From JAGVSR01 sp964458265 (lineage in GTDB: Bacteria; Pseudomonadota; Alphaproteobacteria; Rhizobiales; Hyphomicrobiaceae), in NCBI GenBank assembly GCA_964458265.1, contig CAYWIF010000001.1, positions 1 through 64,000 on the forward strand: a DNA stretch of 64,000 nucleotides. Reading direction: 5' to 3'. The notes under the pieces are model-generated. The model worked only from the letters and a program-made list of their open reading frames with translations, was not told the DNA's origin and ran no database searches. Positions within the stretch are counted from its first letter, which is position 1, and each line of letters starts with the position of its first letter. Positions 1-8,783 of this stretch are shown in pieces. Position numbers and translations under genes: made by a program.

Positions 1-113
1 TTTTGAGTCTGCCGCGTCTACCGTTCCGCCACTGAGGCTTGACGCGGTGCCTGACCCGACCGCGCGCGGCGCACTTAACCCCACCGGGTCAGTACCGTCA
101 ACGACGGCGGACA

Positions 114-464
114 TTATTTCCAGCTAAAGGTCGTGCGGCCGGACCCGTGGACGTGCTCGACGATGGCCACCTCGGCGCCGACCGAAGGATTGGCCGACTT
201 TTCCGCGATGACGTGGGCATGGCGGCCGTCGGCGAGCTTCACATCGACGGCGAGCCCGTTCTGGATCGCTTGCGGTACGCCGCCTTGCAGGGGCGACACG
301 CGCTCGACGACGCCGGAGACGTTGCGTTTTTCGACGTGGGCGTCGAGATCGGTGAACCATGCGGCAGCGGCGAGAACGGCCAGAAAACCAACGGCCATCG
401 CGCCGCGCGCGATCCACTGTTTGCGGACTTCACGCTCGAACTTCAGACGGACTTCTTCGCGCAT
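114..464 (-). CDS. Small single-pass membrane protein downstream of ecm
   Basis: 116-residue protein that I do not recognise. The first 20 residues are charged and likely cytosolic, a hydrophobic helix follows at about residues 21-38 (rich in Ala, Val, Phe), and the remaining ~75 residues form a small predicted beta-rich periplasmic domain. It starts 16 bp after the ecm stop on the same strand, so it is probably the last gene of the ecm transcript. No catalytic motif is visible. The C-terminal part resembles short OB-like or biotinyl-like folds only in a general way, so no function is assigned. The existence of the gene is well supported by codon pattern and the close spacing. Confidence 0.7.
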   Translation of the reverse strand: MREEVRLKFEREVRKQWIARGAMAVGFLAVLAAAAWFTDLDAHVEKRNVSGVVERVSPLQGGVPQAIQNGLAVDVKLADGRHAHVIAEKSANPSVGAEVAIVEHVHGSGRTTFSWK

Positions 465-480
465 AAGATTTATTGCTTTC

Positions 481-2484
481 TCAGGCCGCCTTGGCGTTGG
501 TTTGCACGAGGCGGACGATGTCGGCCATGATGTCGTTCAACTGGAAATCCTTGGGCGTATAGACGGCGGCAACGCCAAAGGCCTTCAAAGTCTTTTCGTC
601 TTCGGGCGGAATGATGCCGCCGACGACGACCGGGACGTTGCCAAGGCCGTCCTTGCGCATCCGCTCCATCACCTCCGTTACCAGGGGGACGTGACTACCC
701 GACAAGATCGACAGGCCGACGACGTGGACAGCTTCGTCGCCGGCCGCGCGGACGATCTGGGCTGGCGTCAGACGGATGCCCTCATAGACGACTTCCATGC
801 CGACGTCGCGCGCGCGAACGGCGATCTGCTCGGCCCCGTTCGAGTGGCCGTCGAGGCCCGGCTTGCCGACGAGGAACTTGATGCGGCGGCCGAGCGTGTT
901 GGACACGTCTTCCACGGACTTGCGCACTTCGTCGATTGCGGCGCTGTCGCGGGCGACGGCGGCTTGCGAAACGCCGGTCGGAGCGCGGTATTCGCCGAAG
1001 ATCTGGCGCAGAAGGCCGCCCCATTCCCCTGTCGTGACGCCGGCTTTGGCGCAGGCGATCGAGGGCTCCATCACGTTGCGGCCTTCCTTGGCAGCCGCTT
1101 CCAGGGCGGCCAGCGTCTCCTTGACGGTCTTGGCGTCGCGCGCGGCACGCCACGCCTTCAATCGCTCGACCTGGTCGATCTCGACCGCCGGATCGACGAC
1201 GAGGATCGCCCCTTCACCGGCGCCAAGCGGCGAAGGCTCGGTCTCGCGGAACGAATTAACGCCGACAAGGACAGAGTCGCCGCTTTCGATCGCGGCCAGG
1301 CGTGTCGTGTTGCTCTCGACAAGTTTGCGCTTCATGTAGTCGATGGCGGCGATGGCACCGCCCATGCTCGCGATGGTTTTCAGCTCGGCCCGCGCCTCGT
1401 CCTTGAGAGCGTCGACCTTGCGTTTGATTTCGACCGATCCGTCGAAGATATCGCCCATTTCAAGCAGGTCGGTTTCGAAGGCCAGGATCTGCTGCATGCG
1501 CAGCGACCATTGCTGGTCCCAGGGACGCGGCAGGCCGAGGGCTTCGTTCCAGGCGGGAAGTTGCAAGGCGCGGCAGCGGGCATTCTTCGACAGCGTGACG
1601 CCGAGGGCGGCGATGAGAATGCGATAGACGTTGTTTTCGGCCTGCGGCTCGGTGAGGCCCAGCGAGTTGACCTGCACGCCGTAGCGGAACATGCGGTTTC
1701 TGGCATCCGTTACGCCGTAGCGCTCGCGCGTGATCTCGTCCCACAGTTCGTTGAAGGCCCGCATCTTGCAGACCTCGGTGACGAACTTCATGCCGGCGTT
1801 GACGAAGAACGACACCCGCCCGACGACGGTGCCGAAGTCCTTCTCCTGGACTTCGCCCGAGGCTTTCACCGTATCGAGCACGGCGATACCGGTCGCGAGC
1901 GCGTAGGCCAGCTCCTGAACCGGCGTCGCGCCGGCTTCCTGGAGGTGGTAGGAGCAGACGTTGGTCGGGTTCCACTTGGGAACGTTGCGGTAGGAGTAGA
2001 CGATCGTATCCTTGATGAGCCGCAAGGATGGCTCAGGCGGATAGACATAGGTTCCGCGCGACAGATATTCCTTAATGATGTCGTTCTGGATCGTGCCTTG
2101 CAGCTTGGTCCGGTCGGCGCCCTGCTCGTCGGCGGCAGCGATGTAGAGCGACAGGAGCCAGGCGGCCGTGGCGTTGATCGTCATCGAGGTGTTCATGTTC
2201 TCGATGGGAATGTCCGCGAACAGTGTGCGCATGTCGCCTAAGTGGGAGACGGGGACGCCGACTTTGCCGACCTCGCCGCGGGCCAGTTCGTGGTCGCTGT
2301 CGTAGCCGGTCTGGGTGGGCAGATCGAAGGCGATCGAGAGGCCGGTCTGACCCTTGGAGAGATTCTTCTTATAGAGTTCGTTGGATTTGGCGGCCGTCGA
2401 ATGACCGGCGTAGGTGCGGAAAAGCCAAGGCTTGTCACGCCCGCCCGGCTGCCCTGCGGCCTTGGTCATTTCCTTGTCAGCCAT
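481..2484 (-). CDS. ecm: Ethylmalonyl-CoA mutase (B12-dependent)
   Basis: 667-residue coenzyme-B12-dependent acyl-CoA mutase that converts (2R)-ethylmalonyl-CoA to methylsuccinyl-CoA in the ethylmalonyl-CoA pathway. The N-terminal two thirds match the methylmalonyl-CoA mutase catalytic barrel (LSIAFDLPTQTGYDSD near residue 50). The C-terminal B12 domain carries the base-off cobalamin motif DxHxxG at residues 545-550 (DGHSNG), the SxL motif at about 592 and a GG near 622. Single-subunit architecture and length fit the Ecm/MeaA family rather than two-subunit Mcm. Start chosen at the ATG preceded by GGGATCG. The crotonyl-CoA carboxylase/reductase and methylsuccinyl-CoA dehydrogenase genes lie within 4 kb, which supports ethylmalonyl rather than methylmalonyl specificity. 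Confidence 0.95.
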   Translation of the reverse strand: MADKEMTKAAGQPGGRDKPWLFRTYAGHSTAAKSNELYKKNLSKGQTGLSIAFDLPTQTGYDSDHELARGEVGKVGVPVSHLGDMRTLFADIPIENMNTSMTINATAAWLLSLYIAAADEQGADRTKLQGTIQNDIIKEYLSRGTYVYPPEPSLRLIKDTIVYSYRNVPKWNPTNVCSYHLQEAGATPVQELAYALATGIAVLDTVKASGEVQEKDFGTVVGRVSFFVNAGMKFVTEVCKMRAFNELWDEITRERYGVTDARNRMFRYGVQVNSLGLTEPQAENNVYRILIAALGVTLSKNARCRALQLPAWNEALGLPRPWDQQWSLRMQQILAFETDLLEMGDIFDGSVEIKRKVDALKDEARAELKTIASMGGAIAAIDYMKRKLVESNTTRLAAIESGDSVLVGVNSFRETEPSPLGAGEGAILVVDPAVEIDQVERLKAWRAARDAKTVKETLAALEAAAKEGRNVMEPSIACAKAGVTTGEWGGLLRQIFGEYRAPTGVSQAAVARDSAAIDEVRKSVEDVSNTLGRRIKFLVGKPGLDGHSNGAEQIAVRARDVGMEVVYEGIRLTPAQIVRAAGDEAVHVVGLSILSGSHVPLVTEVMERMRKDGLGNVPVVVGGIIPPEDEKTLKAFGVAAVYTPKDFQLNDIMADIVRLVQTNAKAA

Positions 2485-2664
2485 GGTCGATCCCGCGATG
2501 GTTCAAGCTCTTGTCCAGAGCGCCGGTCTTTAAACTAACTGGGGGACTTGGCAACGCAAAGGACCCTGCTGTCGCAAGGGTGCGGAGAAAACCGGGCCGT
2601 TTGAGGCCGGTTCACCATCGAGCGTGGGTTTGGGTGGCGCCGGGAGCGCGGCGCGGCGGTGCGA

Positions 2665-3012
2665 TCAGTTGCGCTCGTCCATGGTGAGCGCCCGGCGCTG
2701 GTCGAGAACCCAATGATAGAGTTGGAGCAGCATTAGAGTGAGCAGGAAGCCGGCCACGATGCCAGCCACACTGATCATAATGGCGTTAATGTCTTTAGAG
2801 GCAGAAATGCTGATCATCGCCAGACGCGTGACGTAGAACGCCGCCATACCACCGAGAAACATGCCGGGGACGAAAATCGCCGTAAAGGACTTGGAGTCGA
2901 CGCCGACATTGACGAGCAGCGTCGCCCAGCCGACCATCACGATCAGGACGGTCATGGAGTTGCTGTCGATCTGGCTGAAGTCCCGGGCGAAATCCGAGAG
3001 CATCTCAAACAT
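2665..3012 (-). CDS. Small three-helix inner-membrane protein
   Basis: 115 residues, unrecognised. Hydrophobic segments at roughly 20-38, 45-66 and 75-98 suggest three transmembrane helices, with a short charged tail. GAGGTCTGACCC precedes the ATG as a plausible ribosome site. It lies between ecm (same strand, 180 bp downstream) and ccr (divergent), so it may be transcribed ahead of ecm, but no functional link can be shown. A possible member of a small alphaproteobacterial membrane family; no catalytic or metal-binding residues are evident. Confidence 0.7.
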   Translation of the reverse strand: MFEMLSDFARDFSQIDSNSMTVLIVMVGWATLLVNVGVDSKSFTAIFVPGMFLGGMAAFYVTRLAMISISASKDINAIMISVAGIVAGFLLTLMLLQLYHWVLDQRRALTMDERN

Positions 3013-3268
3013 GGGTCAGACCTCGAATGGACGGCTGCCCGTGCAGGACTTGGATAAGTCGTCGCAGGTGGCTGGGCCGGTGCGCCGTTGCAGTGTACCG
3101 GGGAGCCGTTAACGTCTCGTTGACGGACTGAGCAGCCGCAAAACAAGCCCTTTATTGCGCCGCGAAAAAGTGCTTGAAACAAGCCCGTCATAAAGAACAG
3201 AAACGGGCCAGGCCTCCGGGTTCACGGGCTCAAACAGGATTCGACGACGGTCAGGGAGAGACGGGAGC

Positions 3269-4594
3269 ATGTCGAGCCAGAACACCGCCCTTGGACAACA
3301 GGCGACCGCCGCAGCGGCGCCGGCCATCGTGGCGGAGAAGAAAGATCTATACGAAATCGGTGAGATTCCGCCGCTCGGCCACGTTCCGAAGAATATGTAC
3401 GCCTGGGCTATTCGCGCCGAGCGTCACGGCGAGCCCGACAAGGCCATGCAGGTGGAAGTCCTGCCGACGTGGGAACTCGACAGCCACGATGTGCTCGTCC
3501 TCGTCATGGCGGCCGGCGTCAACTACAACGGCGTGTGGGCCTCGCTCGGCGTACCGATCTCGCCAATCAACGACGTGCACAAACATCCCTACCATATCTG
3601 CGGGTCCGACGCTTCGGGCATCGTGTGGGCGGTCGGCTCGAAGGTAAAGCGCTGGAAGGTCGGCGACGAGGTCGTCATTCACTGCAACCAGGACGACGGC
3701 GACGACGAGGAGTGCAACGGCGGCGACCCGATGTTTTCGCCATCGCAGCGCATCTGGGGCTATGAGACTCCGGATGGGTCTTTCGCCCAGTTCTGCCGGG
3801 TGCAGGACCGGCAGCTTCTCGAACGGCCCAAGCATCTCTCCTGGGAAGAGAGCGCCTGCTACACGCTGACGCTGGCCACCGCCTACCGGATGCTGTTCGG
3901 GCACCGTCCGCATGTGTTGCGACCCGGACATAATGTTCTGGTGTGGGGTGCAGCCGGCGGACTTGGTGCGTTCGCGGTGCAGCTATGCGCGACCTCGGGC
4001 GCCAACGCGATCGGCGTCATCTCCGACGACGACAAGCGCGATTTCGTCATGCAGCTCGGCGCCAAAGGCGTCATCAACCGCAAGAACTTCAAGTGCTGGG
4101 GGCAGCTGCCGAAGGTGGGCTCGCCGGAGTACAACACCTGGCTGAAAGAAATGCGCGGCTTCGGCAAGGCGATCTGGGACATCACGGGCAAGGGCGTCAA
4201 CGTCGACTGTGTGTTCGAACACCCGGGCGAAACAACGATCCCGGTCTCGGTACAGGTCGTCAAGCGCGGCGGCATGGTCGTCATCTGCGCGGGCACGACG
4301 GGGTACAATCTGACCATGGATGCCCGTTACCTGTGGATGCATCAGAAGCGCGTGCAGGGATCGCACTTCGCAAACCTCGCTCAGGCGTCACAAGCCAACA
4401 AGCTCGTGGTCGAGCGGCGCATCGATCCTTGCATGTCGGAGGTCTTCTCGTGGGAGCACATTCCGAAGGCGCACATGGTGATGATGCGCAACGAGCATAA
4501 ACCCGGCAACATGGCGGTGCTCGTATCGGCTCCAACTACGGGGCTCAAGACTTTGGAAGATACCATCGAGGCCAGCCAAATGCGGCGTGCCTGA
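3269..4594 (+). CDS. ccr: Crotonyl-CoA carboxylase/reductase
   Basis: 441-residue medium-chain dehydrogenase/reductase that reductively carboxylates crotonyl-CoA with NADPH and CO2 to (2S)-ethylmalonyl-CoA, the signature step of the ethylmalonyl-CoA pathway. The alcohol-dehydrogenase-like N-terminal domain is followed by a Rossmann domain with WGAAGGLGAFAVQL at about 226-239. The long inserts relative to ordinary quinone reductases and the overall length (about 430-445) are typical of Ccr. The ATG at 3269 is preceded by GGGAGC. The gene is divergent from ecm and its neighbour, and is followed by a strong intrinsic terminator, so it looks monocistronic. Confidence 0.95.
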   Translation: MSSQNTALGQQATAAAAPAIVAEKKDLYEIGEIPPLGHVPKNMYAWAIRAERHGEPDKAMQVEVLPTWELDSHDVLVLVMAAGVNYNGVWASLGVPISPINDVHKHPYHICGSDASGIVWAVGSKVKRWKVGDEVVIHCNQDDGDDEECNGGDPMFSPSQRIWGYETPDGSFAQFCRVQDRQLLERPKHLSWEESACYTLTLATAYRMLFGHRPHVLRPGHNVLVWGAAGGLGAFAVQLCATSGANAIGVISDDDKRDFVMQLGAKGVINRKNFKCWGQLPKVGSPEYNTWLKEMRGFGKAIWDITGKGVNVDCVFEHPGETTIPVSVQVVKRGGMVVICAGTTGYNLTMDARYLWMHQKRVQGSHFANLAQASQANKLVVERRIDPCMSEVFSWEHIPKAHMVMMRNEHKPGNMAVLVSAPTTGLKTLEDTIEASQMRRA

Positions 4595-4624
4595 GCGGCT
4601 GTTTTTCATGCTGGAAAGTTTCGG

Positions 4625-4653
4625 GGCGGCTCCGCAAGGGGCCGCTCTTTTTT
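4625..4653 (+). terminator. Intrinsic terminator after ccr
   Basis: An 8-bp GC-rich stem (4626-4633 with 4638-4645, one G-T pair) closes a GCAA tetraloop and is followed by TCTTTTTT. It lies 31 bp after the ccr stop. The T-run on the plus strand fixes the orientation. Confidence 0.85.
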
Positions 4654-4692
4654 GATCGAGCGAGCGCGATCGCGTTGGTGTTCAACGGGACA

Positions 4693-5556
4693 TCAGGGGG
4701 CAGCGTGCTCGCGCCCGTTGCCGTTGCCGAGTTTCTTCAATTCCATGATGCCCCGGTTCACCTCGGCGCCAAGAATGATGATGATTGCCGTGAACTGAAA
4801 GAAAATGAGGGCGATCATGAGCTGCGACAAGCCGGCATAAAACCGCGTGTAGTCGCTGAGATCCAGGTAGTACGAATAGAGCGACGCGACGAGGATCCAC
4901 AGCACCACCGAAACAACGACTCCCGGCCAGACGTCCGCAAGCCGCCGGCGACCCGCCGCGAGCCAGAGGTGGAAAGACAAGAGCAGCGCGGTGATGACGG
5001 CGATGGCGAGCGCGTACCGCTGAATTGTATCGACCCACGTCGATTCCAGAAGTTCCTTGGCCCAATCAGGCTCGAATTCGGCCAAAGCGGCGGCAATCGC
5101 CGGTCCAAACACGACAGCCCAGGTCAGCACAAGCATCGCCAGGGCACTGACGAACACGAAACACATGCTGATCAACAGGCAGAGCGGATAGGACCGCACC
5201 TCCTGGACGCGGTAAGCGCCATTCAATGCTGCGCGCATGGTTTCCACAGCGCTTGTCGCGAAGAAGAGAGCAAGAAATCCCGAGACCGTCAGCAAGTCTA
5301 TGCGGCTCGAACCCATGATCGATTCGACCTGCGGGGCCAGAGCCGAAGCAACCGCTTCGGGGAGAATGTCGAACAACTGAGCCACAGCCCGCGTTGCCAG
5401 TTCGCGACCACCGAAAATGCCGGAGAGAGCGCCGACGAAAATGCAGAACGGAAACAACGAGACAACGAACGAAAACGCCACGGCCCCGGCCAGCGAAAAG
5501 CCTGAGTGCTCATACAGCCGGTAGATTGCTCCGAGGAGTGTGCGGTAGCGGTTCAT
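4693..5556 (-). CDS. YihY/BrkB family membrane protein
   Basis: 287-residue polytopic inner-membrane protein of the YihY/BrkB family (formerly annotated as ribonuclease BN, an assignment now considered wrong). About six hydrophobic segments are visible, including one at 20-45 (FSLAGAVAFSFVVSLFPF) and several between 90 and 265. The length is in the usual 270-300 range. The cellular role of the family is unclear; no active-site motif is seen. It is convergent with ccr and divergent from mcd, and is probably transcribed alone. Confidence 0.85.
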   Translation of the reverse strand: MNRYRTLLGAIYRLYEHSGFSLAGAVAFSFVVSLFPFCIFVGALSGIFGGRELATRAVAQLFDILPEAVASALAPQVESIMGSSRIDLLTVSGFLALFFATSAVETMRAALNGAYRVQEVRSYPLCLLISMCFVFVSALAMLVLTWAVVFGPAIAAALAEFEPDWAKELLESTWVDTIQRYALAIAVITALLLSFHLWLAAGRRRLADVWPGVVVSVVLWILVASLYSYYLDLSDYTRFYAGLSQLMIALIFFQFTAIIIILGAEVNRGIMELKKLGNGNGREHAAP

Positions 5557-6013
5557 GCTGCAGAGCGGTCTGATATCAACTAGGGCCGGTTAGGAGCGAA
5601 AGCAGAACGGTAGCCCTCCTGTCCGGCACGGTCGAGGACAGGGCAGTCCAGCGCCCGCTGAAAGTGCGGACATGTTGCATGGAAGTCCGGCACTGCGCAT
5701 GCGGCGAACCGCCCGCGGAAAAAATTCAGTCGTGGTAAGGAGAAAGACCTTATCGGCTGTGGCGCCCGTGCGTTAACCGGCGGCAATCATCGCGGACTGA
5801 GACAAGTCCAGCCCTGGATTGCCAACGTAGGGGCTCGTAGCGAGTGGCTGCTATGCGAAGACAACAACTCTCCGCGCGCGCGTGTCGCGCAAACTTGCGA
5901 TTGCCAGCCCGTGCTGACCAGATAATTGTGACGCCCGAAACGGTGACCGAACCTGGACTTGCCCGGCTGACGAATACGTTCCGGCGCCAACACGACTTTG
6001 GAGGACGACGCAT
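5557..6013. other. Intergenic region between yihY-like gene and mcd
   Basis: 457 bp without a convincing gene. It contains a 7-bp inverted repeat (5618-5624 with 5636-5642, 11-nt loop). The region must hold the divergent promoters of the YihY-like gene and mcd. GGAGGAC at 6000-6006 is the probable ribosome site of mcd. No RNA gene or conserved riboswitch core was recognised. Confidence 0.5.
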
Positions 6014-7693
6014 ATGACCATCGCTCAGTTGAAGCCCAAGGCCGGCGGCCTGATCGCCGAACCTCAGCGCCTGATCGAGCGGACAGGCGAAGTCGTGGGT
6101 GCAGCCGACCGGATCCTCGCACTCGCCAAGACAGGCGTGCGCCAACACATCCAGGACGCCGGCGGCGTGGATGCCGCACAACACGCCGCGCACGGCCTTG
6201 CCTGGTTTGCCACCACGGTCGAAGCGTTGCGGCAGATGAACGTCTGGGCGGCTAATCTTCGCCAGGAAGGCAAATTCGGCGAGATTGAACAACTCATCCT
6301 CATCGCCGCATTTGCCGAGTACGGGGCGCAAATCGCCGGTGGGATTCCGATGAGCCAGGTGGAGATCATCCGGCCCGACGCACTTGGCATCCCCAAGGCC
6401 GATATCCGCAAATACGAGGACGCGGTTGCCGATGTCGTAGCGGAGGGCAGTTCGGCTTACGTCAAGCAGCGGCTGGCCGACCTCATTGAGACGATGCAGG
6501 GCGCGACGACCTACGGCAACAGCGGACTCGACGAAACGCATGCGGAAATCGCCGAGCAGATGAAGAGTTTCTCGGATGCCGAGGTGGTGCCGCACGCGCA
6601 CGAGTGGCACTTGAAGAACGAATACATTCCGATGGAGACCTACAAGAACCTCGCCGATCTCGGTGTGTTCTCGATCTCGCTGCCCGAGGAGTTCGGCGGC
6701 ATGGGCCTCGGAAAGCTTGCGATGTGCGTCGTGTCGGAAGAGCTTTCGCGAGGCTATATCGGCGTCGGATCGCTCGGCACCCGCGCTGAAATCGCCGGCG
6801 AACTCATTCTCCACAACGGTACACCGGAGCAGAAAGCGAAGTATCTGCCGGCGATTGCGGCCGGCGACATGCTGCCGACCGCCGTCTTCACCGAACCGAA
6901 TACTGGGTCAGACCTCGCATCGCTCAAAACTCGCGCCGAGAAGCACGGCGACGTGTGGAAGATCACCGGCCAAAAAACGTGGATCACACATCCGGTGCGC
7001 GCCGACGTGATGACCGTGCTTGCGCGTACGAATCCGAACGAGAAGGGCTACAAGGGTCTTTCGATGTTCCTGGCGGCTAAGCCGCGCGGTACGGACGACA
7101 ATCCGTTCCCGGCCAAGGGCATGTCGGGCGGCGAAATCGAGGTGCTCGGTTACCGCGGCATGAAGGAGTACGACATCTCCTTCGACGGCTTCGAGGTGCC
7201 AGCCGACGATCTGCTCGGCGGCGTGGAGGGCCAAGGCTTCAAGCAGTTGATGGCGACCTTCGAAGGCGCCCGTATCCAGACGGCGGCGCGGGCTGTCGGC
7301 GTTGCGCAGTGCGCGATGGATCTGGCTTTGAAATACGCGCTGGAGCGCGTGCAGTTTGGCCAACCGATCTACAAGTTCCCGCGCGTTTCGAACAAGGTCG
7401 TAATGATGGCGGTCGAGACCATGATTGCGCGGCAGCTCACCTATTTCGCCGCGCGCGAGAAGGACCAGGGCCGGCGTTGCGATCTGGAAGCCGGAATGGC
7501 CAAGCTTTTGGGCGCACGCATCGCCTGGGCGAACGCGGACAATGCATTGCAGATCCATGGCGGCAACGGTTTCGCGCTGGAGTACCCGGTCTCGCGCGTT
7601 CTGTGCGATGCGCGCATCCTCAATATCTTCGAGGGTGCTGCCGAGATTCAAGCGCAGGTTATCGCTCGCAGGTTGCTGGAAGGCGCCAATTGA
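6014..7693 (+). CDS. mcd: (2S)-methylsuccinyl-CoA dehydrogenase
   Basis: 559-residue acyl-CoA dehydrogenase homologue with an extra ~150-residue N-terminal helical extension before the standard domain, an architecture typical of methylsuccinyl-CoA dehydrogenase, which oxidises methylsuccinyl-CoA to mesaconyl-CoA in the ethylmalonyl-CoA pathway. The core shows FTEPNTGSDLASLKTRA and ITGQKTWITH for FAD and substrate binding and a C-terminal IHGGNGFALEYPVSRV segment. Electrons would leave through an electron-transfer flavoprotein that is not in this window. A GGAGGAC ribosome site precedes the ATG by 8 bp. The stop overlaps the TTG start of the next gene. Proximity to ccr and ecm strongly supports the assignment. 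Confidence 0.93.
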   Translation: MTIAQLKPKAGGLIAEPQRLIERTGEVVGAADRILALAKTGVRQHIQDAGGVDAAQHAAHGLAWFATTVEALRQMNVWAANLRQEGKFGEIEQLILIAAFAEYGAQIAGGIPMSQVEIIRPDALGIPKADIRKYEDAVADVVAEGSSAYVKQRLADLIETMQGATTYGNSGLDETHAEIAEQMKSFSDAEVVPHAHEWHLKNEYIPMETYKNLADLGVFSISLPEEFGGMGLGKLAMCVVSEELSRGYIGVGSLGTRAEIAGELILHNGTPEQKAKYLPAIAAGDMLPTAVFTEPNTGSDLASLKTRAEKHGDVWKITGQKTWITHPVRADVMTVLARTNPNEKGYKGLSMFLAAKPRGTDDNPFPAKGMSGGEIEVLGYRGMKEYDISFDGFEVPADDLLGGVEGQGFKQLMATFEGARIQTAARAVGVAQCAMDLALKYALERVQFGQPIYKFPRVSNKVVMMAVETMIARQLTYFAAREKDQGRRCDLEAGMAKLLGARIAWANADNALQIHGGNGFALEYPVSRVLCDARILNIFEGAAEIQAQVIARRLLEGAN

Positions 7694-8115
7694 ACTTCAG
7701 AAAAGCAGCTCTTGCCAGTGCGGTACTCACGGCGTTGCCGGTCAACGGCAGCGCCGTTTGTGCAGATGCGCATCCCTTGCTGGGCACGAGTTGGTCGGTT
7801 CGGAAGGTCCAGGGTGTCGAGGTGCCCGCCGGTCTCACTCTGACCTTCGCGGCCGATCGCGTGACTGGCACCACGGGCTGCAATCAATTCTGGGCGCCGG
7901 TCGACTACGCTGAGCCAACCGCCATCGACGTGGGCGCGCCGCAGAGCAAGCGGCTTTATTGTTTTGGCGCGATGAGCATCGAGCGCGCGTATCTTGCTTC
8001 GCTCGAAACCGTGGAGCGCTTCACGATTGAGCGCGGCACTCTGAAAATGATGATGCCGGACGGGGAAGTCTTCCTCGAACTCACTGGTCAGCCCGAAACG
8101 AAGTCTGCTCCTTAG
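7690..8115 (+). CDS. META-domain (HslJ-like) secreted protein, TTG start
   Basis: 141 residues if started at the TTG at 7690, which overlaps the mcd stop (TTGA). The N-terminus then reads as a signal peptide of about 25 residues (basic NFRK, hydrophobic core, Ala-rich end), followed by one META domain with the typical LLGTSWSV and GTTGCNQFWA motifs. The two cysteines (in GCNQF and LYCFG) are conserved in the family and may pair. META proteins are linked to heat resistance or envelope stress, without a known enzymatic role. Overlap with mcd implies translational coupling. The longer in-frame reading that begins inside mcd is rejected because it lacks the signal peptide. Confidence 0.8.
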   Translation: MNFRKAALASAVLTALPVNGSAVCADAHPLLGTSWSVRKVQGVEVPAGLTLTFAADRVTGTTGCNQFWAPVDYAEPTAIDVGAPQSKRLYCFGAMSIERAYLASLETVERFTIERGTLKMMMPDGEVFLELTGQPETKSAP

Positions 8116-8323
8116 CACTCGTCACACGCAGGAAACTGCGCTGTCAGAAAAGTTCCCGAACTTACACGATTTTAATCAGGTTTTTAATTCCGCGGCCGGC
8201 GACGGAACTGCGGCGGCGGTTCGTTGTTTGTCATGTGTCTGGTTCGATCGAGAGCCGCACGCCCAGGGTCACGCCGGGGAAGGTGCTTTCGACGTTTAGA
8301 TGATCATGAGTTAGGAGAGACCC

Positions 8324-8629
8324 GTGAAAAAGACCGCTATGATGATCGCTGCGCTGGCCTTTGCCGGCGTGATGGGTACGCAGGCTTCGGCAGCACCGCT
8401 GTCCAAGGCTGCAGGCGCGACGCAGAGCGCTGCTCAGTCGGACGTGGTGCAGGTGCGCCATCACAAGAAGCACCGCAACTACAAGAATCGCCACCACCGC
8501 GGTGCGTACAACTGGCGCAACGATCGCCGGTATTACCGCTACCGGAGCTGGAACCGCTACGGTTCGCGTCCCTATAACTGGCGTTCGCGCGGTTGCGTGG
8601 CCGTCGGCCCGGTCTGGTTCTGCAAATAA
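8324..8629 (+). CDS. Small secreted Arg/Tyr/His-rich protein
   Basis: 101 residues from a GTG start with a strong TTAGGAGAGA ribosome site. A signal peptide (about 1-24, ending ASAA) precedes a mature region dominated by His, Arg, Tyr and Trp, ending in GCVAVGPVWFCK with two cysteines near the C-terminus. Similar short basic secreted proteins are common in Hyphomicrobiales, some near the BA14K family, but the function is unknown. It is followed directly by a strong terminator and is therefore a single-gene unit. Confidence 0.8.
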   Translation: MKKTAMMIAALAFAGVMGTQASAAPLSKAAGATQSAAQSDVVQVRHHKKHRNYKNRHHRGAYNWRNDRRYYRYRSWNRYGSRPYNWRSRGCVAVGPVWFCK

Positions 8630-8661
8630 GGGCAGTTCCTTACTTTGAGGTTCAACCTCTG

Positions 8662-8690
8662 GCGGTGGCCTAACGGCCACCGCTTTTTTG
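8662..8690 (+). terminator. Intrinsic terminator after the small secreted protein
   Basis: Perfect 9-bp stem (8662-8670 with 8675-8683), TAAC loop, then TTTTTT. Located 32 bp after the stop codon. Confidence 0.92.
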
Positions 8691-8783
8691 TTGCCTGCGA
8701 CGCATCGCGCCAACCCGCCAAGCCGCCACAGTTGTAGCCAATAGGCTTGAGGATCGAGTCTAGGCTCTTCTGGAGAGAACATC

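Noticed and set aside
133..2241. Long plus-strand reading frame of 702 codons opposite ecm
   Set aside because: It is antisense to the clearly conserved mutase; high G+C content makes such shadow frames common, and the translation has no recognisable domain.
5580..5786. 68-codon minus-strand frame before mcd
   Set aside because: No ribosome site or family resemblance; overlaps a probable promoter region.
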